Shown: positions 35,650 to 42,501 of the stretch, piece by piece
Position numbering within the stretch: position 1 is the first letter of the stretch
How the letters are laid out: every line of letters starts with the position of its first letter
Assembly (NCBI GenBank): GCA_049975425.1
Contig: JBNGDI010000011.1
Coordinates: forward strand, 1-64,000
Direction of reading: 5' to 3'
Length of the DNA stretch: 64,000 bases
From: HyVt-105 sp049975425
Lineage (GTDB): Bacteria > Bacteroidota > Bacteroidia > Bacteroidales > VadinHA17
Position numbers and translations under genes: made by a program
The notes under the pieces: generated by a model
What the model was told of the DNA's origin: nothing
Databases searched by the model: none
Seen by the model: the letters and a program-made list of their open reading frames with translations, nothing else

Positions 35650-36273
35650 TCAGCATCCCCCCTGTATTGTGGTGGTTTTCTCCCGTCGTTGAGGGATCAC
35701 CGGCTGTGCAACAACCTGCTGAACCTGACCCGGGACTCCCCCAATTTCTTCGATCAGAGCGGCAAAATCAAAGCGGGGCTCTTCGGAAACCAGTTCAGGA
35801 AGTTTTTCCACCCCGTTACCTGATGCTGCTACACGGCTAAAATAATCATATCCTCCTATTAAAATTTTTAACCGGTTAAAACCCGTTTGTCTGAGAAACA
35901 GAAACGGACCGACAGCTTCGCGATGATCTTGTCCGTAAAGCACCATTGTCAGGCCTTCATCGTGGAAATCCCGGAGCATCTTCAGGAAGTGCCTGTCAAG
36001 CAGTCTTCCGGAAGGTATGTTTACAGCCTGGTCCAGGTGTCCATTATCGTATAACACCGGATCACGGAGATCAATAAAAACCGTTGTTTTTTCTTCATTC
36101 ACAGAAATTTCAATGGCCTCTCCGGGTGACATGCCATAATCTTCCTTCATCATTTCCTGTAACATTTCTTCCGCACTGAGGGAATACCTTAGTTGATTCC
36201 TTCCAGGTAACAGAAAAACAAGAACGATAAAAACAAAAAGTAATGTCAGGATGATTTTTGCCGTGTTTTTCAT
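35650..36273 (-). CDS. Membrane-anchored rhodanese-like protein without loop cysteine, ending TTIQGGC
   Basis: A 207-residue protein with an N-terminal signal anchor (residues 6-23) and a rhodanese-like domain at about 33-150 (VFIDLRDPVLYDNGHLDQAV, then IPSGRLL; ILIGGYDYF). The active-site loop that normally starts with Cys reads YGQDHREA, with Gly114 at the Cys position. The only cysteine in the entire protein is residue 207, the C-terminal residue, in the tail RREKTTTIQGGC. Domain and anchor put the body in the periplasm. The upstream paralogue ends almost identically. Last gene of the psr operon, 18 bp after its paralogue. A C-terminal Cys carrying sulfur is my inference, not shown. Confidence 0.8.
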   Translation of the reverse strand: MKNTAKIILTLLFVFIVLVFLLPGRNQLRYSLSAEEMLQEMMKEDYGMSPGEAIEISVNEEKTTVFIDLRDPVLYDNGHLDQAVNIPSGRLLDRHFLKMLRDFHDEGLTMVLYGQDHREAVGPFLFLRQTGFNRLKILIGGYDYFSRVAASGNGVEKLPELVSEEPRFDFAALIEEIGGVPGQVQQVVAQPVIPQRREKTTTIQGGC

Positions 36274-36291
36274 TTTCCTTTCATTAAAAAA

Positions 36292-36909
36292 TTAACACCC
36301 TCCCTGTATGGTAGTTTTTTTCTCTCGTCTGACTACCGGAATGGGTTCGGCCTGCGTGGCGAAAAACGCAGTACCCGTTCCACCGGTAAAATACAACCGG
36401 GCTCCCAGCCTGAAACGATACCGGTCAGTCATTTCCGAGGAAGCACTTTCCGGAGGAGCTTCCGGAGTAAGAATTTTATCGGCCCACATGTTAAGGCCTC
36501 CACGCATAATATACAGATCGGTTATACCCAGCCTGGTGCAAAGAATCCATGCCTGCCCGGCCATGACATCGTCATTGGAATACAGCACCTTTTCCATTCC
36601 CGGTGCCCTCAGGTAATCTTCCCATTCCGGCAACAGAAGGTCGGTCACAGGAATGTTTATGGCTCCGGGAAGGCTGAACGACTGAAAACTTTCGGAGTTT
36701 CTAACATCGATCAGCAATAAGGAAGGGTCTTCTTCAATGATTCTTCGTGTCACTTCATCCGTATGCATAAATCGGGAGGAGTCATTTAATGCCCGGAATA
36801 ACTCTGCAGGAGGCAGTTCATCATGTTTCCCGGCAGGTGAAAAAACCAGCAGCCCCCCTGCGAGCATCAGCAGGACAGCTGCAAGTATCCAGTATGCTTT
36901 ATCTTTCAT
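36292..36909 (-). CDS. Membrane-anchored rhodanese-like protein without loop cysteine, ending TTIQGGC (paralogue)
   Basis: A 205-residue protein with an N-terminal anchor (about 6-23) and a rhodanese-like domain at about 60-145 (LLLIDVRNSESFQSFSLPGA, then INIPVTDLL; YIMRGGLNMW). The active-site loop reads LYSNDDVMAG, with Ser111 instead of Cys; a second Cys (C124) lies in the following helix. The C-terminal tail is RREKKTTIQGGC with Cys205 last. Outside the fold the two paralogues are widely diverged, yet 11 tail residues are identical. Second-last gene of the operon, 9 bp after the second YeeE gene. Confidence 0.8.
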   Translation of the reverse strand: MKDKAYWILAAVLLMLAGGLLVFSPAGKHDELPPAELFRALNDSSRFMHTDEVTRRIIEEDPSLLLIDVRNSESFQSFSLPGAINIPVTDLLLPEWEDYLRAPGMEKVLYSNDDVMAGQAWILCTRLGITDLYIMRGGLNMWADKILTPEAPPESASSEMTDRYRFRLGARLYFTGGTGTAFFATQAEPIPVVRREKKTTIQGGC

Positions 36910-36918
36910 AATAATGTG

Positions 36919-37509
36919 TTAATATTCAATCTTCTTTGCCCGTGCTTCGATTTTCGAAACCACAAAAAATGCAATAAGCCCGACCACCAGAAAGGCAAAA
37001 GCAAACCAGGCAGCCGGAATACCGATCAGATCATGAACCTGTACCGGTCCCAGGTTCGCAGCATGGTAGATTTTTTCAAATACCGGATAAAGGACCGAGA
37101 AAAACAAAATACCCAGGTACAAGCCCACCGTAAAAAACATGGCATCTATTTTCCCGATAACCGCGCCGCAGAAGCTTGTTCCCGGGCAATATCCACCCAG
37201 AATGAATCCGAAGCCCATAATCACCCCGCCAATGATCACCGAATACAGAAAGGTGGGCAAAATATAAATGGACGAAAGCTTCATCCACCCCATATAATCG
37301 AAATAAAGCAGTCCGATCATACATACCATGACCGCTGTCATGAACACCTTCAGTACAACAAAGTCGTAACCATAAAATACACCGGCCAGTTTCCTGCTGG
37401 ATGAAAATCCACTTGACTCAAGAATAAATCCAAAGGCCAGACCTATCAGCAGAGCGAACACATTGTTCCATGCCGGATCAATAACTCCCTGTGGTATCAG
37501 TGGTCCCAT
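36919..37509 (-). CDS. YeeE/YedE thiosulfate-transporter half, C-terminal type
   Basis: A 196-residue membrane protein with about five hydrophobic segments. The conserved motif of the family is seen as LGGYCPGTSFCGAVIGKID, with two Cys. It resembles one half of the full-length YeeE (TsuA) thiosulfate channel, in which cysteines relay thiosulfate. The start is taken at 37509 (MGPLIPQGVIDPAW); the frame is open further upstream, but that part overlaps the previous gene. It pairs with the next gene to form a whole transporter. Confidence 0.85.
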   Translation of the reverse strand: MGPLIPQGVIDPAWNNVFALLIGLAFGFILESSGFSSSRKLAGVFYGYDFVVLKVFMTAVMVCMIGLLYFDYMGWMKLSSIYILPTFLYSVIIGGVIMGFGFILGGYCPGTSFCGAVIGKIDAMFFTVGLYLGILFFSVLYPVFEKIYHAANLGPVQVHDLIGIPAAWFAFAFLVVGLIAFFVVSKIEARAKKIEY

Positions 37510-37528
37510 ATCCTGTTTGTTTTTCTTT

Positions 37529-38074
37529 TTAGACCCATAACTTTCTGAATATCCATGCAATGGCATAACCCGTCCCAAAAATTCCCATCATAGCCAGGAA
37601 ACCTGAAAGGGCCAGAGAGGCCGAACCACTCAGGGCCGCCCCGCTGGTACACCCGCGTCCGAACTGTGAACCCAGTCCGAACAGAAAACCGCCCAGAGTG
37701 GCAGCTGCCAGGCGTGTTCCGGCAGTAATTCCCGGGGAATGCTCAACCTTGAGCTTTAATCGTCCGGCCAGTGCCCCGGAAAGAAATGCCCCTGCCAGCA
37801 CTCCTAACACCTCGAACACCAGCCAGGTGTTCAACGGACTTTCATCATCGCTGATGAACTGGCTGTAATAATTCGACCGGTGCGCATAATCAGGGGTAAT
37901 CTCTTTCACCGTGGCCACCACGGTACTTTTTACCGCCCCGCTGGCCCCCAGTCCGCGCCCGGTAATAAAATACGTCATCAAAAGCAACAAACCCAGCAAT
38001 ACCCCTCCCAGATAGGGATTCAGATACCGGGTGCTCCTGTCATGCCTGTTTGGTGCATTCATTGGATATTCCAT
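37529..38074 (-). CDS. YeeE/YedE thiosulfate-transporter half, N-terminal type
   Basis: A 181-residue membrane protein with about four hydrophobic segments and the family motif GRGCTSGAALSGSASLALSG, including one conserved Cys. The size is about half of full YeeE; split pairs are frequent in Bacteroidota. It lies 5 bp after psrC and 19 bp before the second half. Thiosulfate or another small sulfur oxyanion is the expected substrate, which fits the PsrABC genes upstream. An in-frame Met at 38062 is an alternative start. Confidence 0.85.
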   Translation of the reverse strand: MEYPMNAPNRHDRSTRYLNPYLGGVLLGLLLLMTYFITGRGLGASGAVKSTVVATVKEITPDYAHRSNYYSQFISDDESPLNTWLVFEVLGVLAGAFLSGALAGRLKLKVEHSPGITAGTRLAAATLGGFLFGLGSQFGRGCTSGAALSGSASLALSGFLAMMGIFGTGYAIAWIFRKLWV

Positions 38075-38079
38075 ATTAT

Positions 38080-39021
38080 TTAATACAAATATCTTGTTAC
38101 CTGTCCGGCTTCTACCATAATAAACCTGAAAATCAGCCCTCCGATCAGAATGCAGAGGGCAGGAACAGCTACGGGTATGCGATATCCCCGAATCTCAAGC
38201 ACTTCCAGTAAACCGGGGAAAACCAGACCCAGAACAATCACAAAAACCCAGAATGAGACCGTAAAATCACCTCCCAGAAAGAGGGATGCAGCCTGTATCT
38301 GCACCTCTGTGCTTGCCTGAAAGCCCATCAACATATGGGTAATAAAAAAGAGTTCGATCACAATAAGCAGGAAATCAATCCTTCCGAAGACTTTCCTCTC
38401 GGTATGGTTTTTTGACATCCACATGATAGTGGCTGCTCCAGTGGAAAGTCCTGATGTCAGAAACAGAAAACCCAGGATAGAAGTGTTCCACAGGGGCCGG
38501 GCATTGAATGCCGACAGCAGGATCCCTGTGTAAACTCCCAGAATAGCCGACAGTACCAACAGAACCCAGGCCAGTTGTTTCCGGTGACCGATCACCCAGG
38601 CTTCAAAGCGGTCGAGCCATTTGTTCTTCCAGCTCCATCCAGGCACAACCTCTTTCAGATAACTGGCACTCCAGATAAATGACAGGGGAGTTATGGCCAT
38701 TAACGTCCACGCACCCCACGACATGGGCGACTCGATCCGGAAGGTGGTATACAGCTGCCAGAAATACATCTTGTGTTTCAGGTCGAGAAAAAGCATGAAC
38801 AGGCCGATCACGAGGGCCGGGGGGGCAATAAAGCTGGCCAGCTTCACAGCCGTGGGAAATTCTTTCTCTTTGTTCAGAATGGTATACAACCCTGCAAAAA
38901 AAATAAGTCCGGCTGCCAGACCACCCAGAAAAAGGTATAACGGGATCTGCCAGTGCCAGATATTCAGATGCGGATCAATGTTGGGTATGTTCCTTCCGCT
39001 GACAAACAATTCTTCTTTCAT
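38080..39021 (-). CDS. psrC: NrfD/PsrC-family quinone-interacting membrane subunit
   Basis: A 313-residue polytopic protein with about eight hydrophobic segments. The start NIDPHLNIWHWQIPLYLFLG and the following GGLAAG are the hallmark of PsrC/NrfD subunits, which exchange electrons with the menaquinone pool. The frame extends to a TTG at 39048 that would overlap the psrB stop; the ATG at 39021 is preferred. Third gene of a seven-gene operon with the catalytic PsrA and the electron-transfer PsrB. Confidence 0.87.
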   Translation of the reverse strand: MKEELFVSGRNIPNIDPHLNIWHWQIPLYLFLGGLAAGLIFFAGLYTILNKEKEFPTAVKLASFIAPPALVIGLFMLFLDLKHKMYFWQLYTTFRIESPMSWGAWTLMAITPLSFIWSASYLKEVVPGWSWKNKWLDRFEAWVIGHRKQLAWVLLVLSAILGVYTGILLSAFNARPLWNTSILGFLFLTSGLSTGAATIMWMSKNHTERKVFGRIDFLLIVIELFFITHMLMGFQASTEVQIQAASLFLGGDFTVSFWVFVIVLGLVFPGLLEVLEIRGYRIPVAVPALCILIGGLIFRFIMVEAGQVTRYLY

Positions 39022-39044
39022 AACAAATCGTTTGTTGTAAAATA

Positions 39045-39578
39045 TCAAACCAAAAAATATACCTGCGGGCGGGTTCCCGCCTCAGGTGCCAGCACTTTCC
39101 ATTTCCTTCGGGCCAGGATCTGCGATACTTCCGATTGGGATTGGTCCAGATCGCCGAAATACATGCATCTGGTAGGGCATACCTCCACGCAGGCCGGTCT
39201 TCCCCCTTTCACCAGCCTGTGATAACAGAAGGTACACTTATCCACATACCCAACAGGATGAGAATAACGGGCATCATAGGGACATGACTGGATACAGGCT
39301 CCGCAGCCAATGCATTTGTCAGGGGTTACCATGACCACTCCCCCTTCCACGATATGACTGGCTCCCGTTGGGCAGCATCGCACGCAGGGGGCATTGTCGC
39401 AATGGTTGCATCGCTCCGATCTGATCTCGAGTTCAACCAGCGGGTAGGTGCCGGCTACGCTTTCCACCACCCAGTCACGGCAGTAGCCTATGGGAACGTT
39501 ATTTTCGGTCTGGCAGGCTACAACGCAGTCGCTGCAGCCGACACACTTTTTTGTATCGATGGCCATGGCGTATCTCAT
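39045..39578 (-). CDS. psrB: 4Fe-4S electron-transfer subunit PsrB-like
   Basis: A 177-residue ferredoxin-type protein with the Cys groups expected for four 4Fe-4S clusters: CVGCSDCVVACQTENNVP, CNHCDNAPCVRCCP, CIGCGACIQSCPYDA, then CTFC and CVEVCPTRC. It carries electrons between the membrane subunit and the molybdenum site. It overlaps the psrA stop by 4 bp. The cluster pattern is the same as in PsrB, PhsB and DmsB. Confidence 0.92.
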   Translation of the reverse strand: MRYAMAIDTKKCVGCSDCVVACQTENNVPIGYCRDWVVESVAGTYPLVELEIRSERCNHCDNAPCVRCCPTGASHIVEGGVVMVTPDKCIGCGACIQSCPYDARYSHPVGYVDKCTFCYHRLVKGGRPACVEVCPTRCMYFGDLDQSQSEVSQILARRKWKVLAPEAGTRPQVYFLV

Positions 39579-41821
39579 GATTCAGCCTCCTTTGCAACAG
39601 GTTCTTCGGTAACAAATGTGACAAAATTGCCCCGCATGCCGGTTCCTCCCATCACCGGGTCAATGGTCACCTTCGACATGAGCTCGGTATCATTGGCCCC
39701 TTTTCCGTAGGCGCGGCTCAGTTTTTTCCAGCTGTGACCGAATCCGTGAACCATGTACACCGAATCCCATCTGATCCGCTCGGTAATCCTCACCCTGATA
39801 GGAAAACTTGAGACGATTCCTTCCGGATTTTTCAGGTATACATACTGTCCGTTCTCTAATCCCCAGAGTCTGGCCACCCGCGGATTCACCCACACATCGT
39901 TCTGGTCCATCAGATCGGTAAGATTCGGATTATTTGCCGTACGGCTGAAGGTATGCATGGGAGCTCTTCCGTAAATCAAACGGTAATACCCGGGTGGAGG
40001 CTCCTCATGAGGAGTATATACCGGCATGGGATCGTACCCGGTGGCTGCCAGTTCAGTGGCATACAGTTCTATCTTCCCGGTATTTGTATTGAAAGTATAG
40101 TTTTCACCTTTTTGAAAGTACAGCGGACCCGAGGTGCGCGGGAATTTCTTAACCCCTGTTTTTTTCATCTCTTCCAGGGAAGTGCCAAGTTGCTGTAACT
40201 GCCATTCCAGCACGTCTGTGTAATCAGTGTAATTAAAATAACTTCCCAGACCCAGGCGATCTCCCAGTTGTTTGGCCATCCACCATGAAGGTTTGGAATC
40301 GTACATGGGTTCGGCAGCCGGCATGCGAAGGGCAATGTTCGGTTCGCGGTGGGCCGACGAGCGAAGGGTATCGTACCTTTCCAGATAGGTGCATTCCGGA
40401 AGCACAACATCGGCATATCCGGTAATCTCCATGGGCATGGTATCCACCACCAGTAAAAATTCAACATCCTGCATAGCCTGCTCCAGGGTTTTCTTCAAGG
40501 GAACAGTCAGAGGAAGGTTGGTTCCGGCCACCACCCATGCCCTGATCCTTCTGTTTTCTTCCGTTTCCTTCAGCGAAGCCTCCACAAGAACATTGGAAAC
40601 AGCCATACCAGCCAGGGGATATTTTTCACGTTGCAGATCCTGCCACGACCACGCCGGTGTGGGGTATTCAGGGTGCGGATAGTTGGGTACCGGCACCGAT
40701 TCGGCAAAATAGAAACCTCCCCTCGATCCCCAGGAACCCAGCAGGGCATTAAGAATGGCAATAGCCCGTGCCCTCTGGGTATCATCCCCGTACCATGTCA
40801 CATGTCTTCCGGGATGAACAATAACAGAAGGAGCTGCGTTTGCCATCTGACGGGCCGTTTCGCGTATCAAAGCAGGCTGCAGGGTGGTAATGCCGTAGGC
40901 CCATTCGGGAGTCATGTTCCTGACATGCTCTTTCAGCAGATCAAAACCGTATGTATACCTTTCCACATAGTCCCGGTTGTACAGTTCTTCATAGATCAGT
41001 ACATGTATCCACGCCATCAGAAGGGCCAGATCGGTAGAGGGCTTGATCGGAAGCCAGAACCTGGATTTTGATGCTGCGGTGGAAAACCTGGGATCGACCG
41101 TAATCAGAGTAGCCCCCCGGTCAATAGCATCGGCCATTTCCTGCACCTGTCCGTTATGCATGTTCTCACCGATATGGGAGCCGATCAGGACCAGGCACCG
41201 GGTGTCTCTTATATCGGTAGGTTCGGGCGATCCCACTCCTGTACCAAAGGTAACATACCATCCCGTATCGCGGGGCCCCCTGCACTGGGCAAACGAAGGA
41301 GCTGTGATGTTATTCGAACCCATGGCTTTCAGAAGATGCCCGAAATGATCGCCCGGGGATCCGTGATTGAACAGGGCAATACTTTCAGGACCGTGCTTCC
41401 GGGAAATTTCTTTCAGCCGTTCAGCCACCATGTCCAGGGCTTCATCCCATCCGGCAGGCACAAATTCCTGCTTTCCGTTTACTTCTTTCCGGATCAACGG
41501 GGTACGTAACCGATCCTCATCATAATAAGCCCCCACACCTCCGGTACCCCTCGGACAAAGTCTTCCATTGCAATGAGGATCACCGGCATTCCCTGTAATT
41601 CTGGTAATTCTGCCTTCCTCATCCAAATAGGTCCAGCCGGCACAGCTCCAGAAACAAATTTCACAGTAGGTAGGGAACCTGCCCTGAAAACCGGCCGCAG
41701 CTTTTGCAGCTGTTTCAGCCCATCTGGATGTGCCTCGGAACCATGCAACAGATCCCGCTCCCAGAGCCAAGCCCCCCAATCCTGTGGCGGCAATTTTAAT
41801 AAAATCCCTGCGGGTGCTCAT
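39575..41821 (-). CDS. psrA: Molybdopterin oxidoreductase, polysulfide/thiosulfate-reductase type
   Basis: A 748-residue bis-MGD enzyme with a twin-arginine signal (MSTRRDFIKIAATGLGGLAL). The N-terminal 4Fe-4S site reads CEICFWSCAGW and GRLCPRGTGG. The molybdenum ligand is most likely the Cys in SFAQCRGPRDTGW (about residue 180). Cofactor-binding segments such as IDRGATLITVDPRF and VHGFGHSWKKLSRAYG follow. Class and context (PsrB, PsrC, YeeE, rhodanese proteins) point to polysulfide, thiosulfate or tetrathionate as substrate; the exact one cannot be told from sequence. Export is by the Tat system. Confidence 0.85.
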   Translation of the reverse strand: MSTRRDFIKIAATGLGGLALGAGSVAWFRGTSRWAETAAKAAAGFQGRFPTYCEICFWSCAGWTYLDEEGRITRITGNAGDPHCNGRLCPRGTGGVGAYYDEDRLRTPLIRKEVNGKQEFVPAGWDEALDMVAERLKEISRKHGPESIALFNHGSPGDHFGHLLKAMGSNNITAPSFAQCRGPRDTGWYVTFGTGVGSPEPTDIRDTRCLVLIGSHIGENMHNGQVQEMADAIDRGATLITVDPRFSTAASKSRFWLPIKPSTDLALLMAWIHVLIYEELYNRDYVERYTYGFDLLKEHVRNMTPEWAYGITTLQPALIRETARQMANAAPSVIVHPGRHVTWYGDDTQRARAIAILNALLGSWGSRGGFYFAESVPVPNYPHPEYPTPAWSWQDLQREKYPLAGMAVSNVLVEASLKETEENRRIRAWVVAGTNLPLTVPLKKTLEQAMQDVEFLLVVDTMPMEITGYADVVLPECTYLERYDTLRSSAHREPNIALRMPAAEPMYDSKPSWWMAKQLGDRLGLGSYFNYTDYTDVLEWQLQQLGTSLEEMKKTGVKKFPRTSGPLYFQKGENYTFNTNTGKIELYATELAATGYDPMPVYTPHEEPPPGYYRLIYGRAPMHTFSRTANNPNLTDLMDQNDVWVNPRVARLWGLENGQYVYLKNPEGIVSSFPIRVRITERIRWDSVYMVHGFGHSWKKLSRAYGKGANDTELMSKVTIDPVMGGTGMRGNFVTFVTEEPVAKEAES

Positions 41822-41904
41822 GGACTCTTTTTTTTGATTCTAAATTTTTATATATGGATATACATGGATATGTAAAATTAAAAAAAATCCTTTCTGCTTT
41901 TATG

Positions 41905-41912
41905 CAAAAGTA
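41905..41912 (-). promoter_or_regulatory. -7 element of the psr operon
   Basis: Minus strand reads TACTTTTG, a full match to TAnnTTTG, about 84 bp before the psrA start codon. Confidence 0.55.
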
Positions 41913-41922
41913 GGCGAATATC

Positions 41923-41932
41923 CCGCCGGCGG
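41923..41932. promoter_or_regulatory. GC-rich perfect palindrome in the psrA promoter
   Basis: CCGCCGGCGG is a perfect 10-bp palindrome lying 10 bp upstream of the psrA -7 box, in the -20 to -33 zone, inside otherwise AT-rich DNA. It looks like a repressor or activator site; no known regulator is identified. Confidence 0.4.
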
Positions 41933-42067
41933 TAGTATAAATTTAATATGTTATATAATATATTTAAATAAATTAATTGAATTTCAAGAATTTATTTCGA
42001 TAATATAGAATCGTTTTATTTAAGCTCCGGTATGCTGTTTAATTCACTAATTCAAAGAGGATTCATG

Positions 42068-42075
42068 TATTTTTG
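42068..42075 (+). promoter_or_regulatory. -7 element of the Rieske/cytochrome operon
   Basis: TATTTTTG matches TAnnTTTG. An in-frame TTG start at 42073 would overlap it, so the Rieske start is placed at the ATG 42106. Confidence 0.55.
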
Positions 42076-42105
42076 AAGAGAAACAAGTATTCTGAAGCAA
42101 CCGAT

Positions 42106-42498
42106 ATGATATCGCGGCGGAATGTATTGAAGAAAATGAAATGGACGATACTGGCCCTTCTGGGATATGCGGGGTACAGAACCTCACATCGGACCATGTG
42201 TACCGAAAAGGCAACCCAATACAGGATACCCGGCCATCTTGCCGAAGGGCTCAGTTTTTACGGACCGGTAATACTGCAGAAAAACGGCAGTCATATCCGT
42301 TTCTTTTCTTCTTCCTGTACACATCTTGGTTGCCGGATTACAGAAGAAAACAACCGTAAGCTCGTGTGTCCCTGCCATGGTTCGGAATTCAGCGCGGACG
42401 GAGAGATATTGAAAGGACCTGCCGGAAAACCCCTCATGGAACTTCCTTTTTCATACCACCGTGAAAATGATGAATACATCGTTCATCTTTCCTCGTGA
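42106..42498 (+). CDS. Rieske [2Fe-2S] protein
   Basis: A 130-residue protein with a Tat-type signal or anchor (ISRRNVLKKMKW, then ILALLGYAGY) and the Rieske cluster motifs CTHLGC and CPCHGSEF (about 78-102), giving the two Cys and two His ligands. The Cys pair and GSEF are as in quinol-oxidising complexes. It is co-transcribed with the cytochrome b/multiheme gene 3 bp downstream, so the two likely form a bc-type complex. The start at 42106 is chosen from the promoter position and the signal sequence. Confidence 0.88.
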   Translation: MISRRNVLKKMKWTILALLGYAGYRTSHRTMCTEKATQYRIPGHLAEGLSFYGPVILQKNGSHIRFFSSSCTHLGCRITEENNRKLVCPCHGSEFSADGEILKGPAGKPLMELPFSYHRENDEYIVHLSS

Positions 42499-42501
42499 TT
42501 C

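Larger units (their letters stand above)
41822..42105. other. Divergent regulatory region psrA / Rieske
   Basis: About 284 bp without a gene, very AT-rich (runs of A/T from 41940 to 42020) except for one GC island. It holds the -7 box of psrA, the GC palindrome at 41923-41932, an 11-bp inverted repeat TTGAATTTCAA at 41977-41987 and the -7 box of the Rieske gene. Confidence 0.6.

Noticed and set aside
35650..35700. C-terminal GGC as a lipidation, sortase or T9SS sorting signal
   Set aside because: Lipoboxes are N-terminal, sortase signals need LPxTG plus a membrane tail, and T9SS C-terminal domains are about 70-80-residue beta domains; none fits.
41822..42105. tRNA or small RNA in the divergent psr/Rieske gap
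   Set aside because: The region is AT-rich with no cloverleaf or stable long hairpin; only short dyads and -7 boxes are seen.
42073..42498. TTG start for the Rieske gene
   Set aside because: It overlaps the -7 element; ATG 42106 gives the twin-arginine signal directly.
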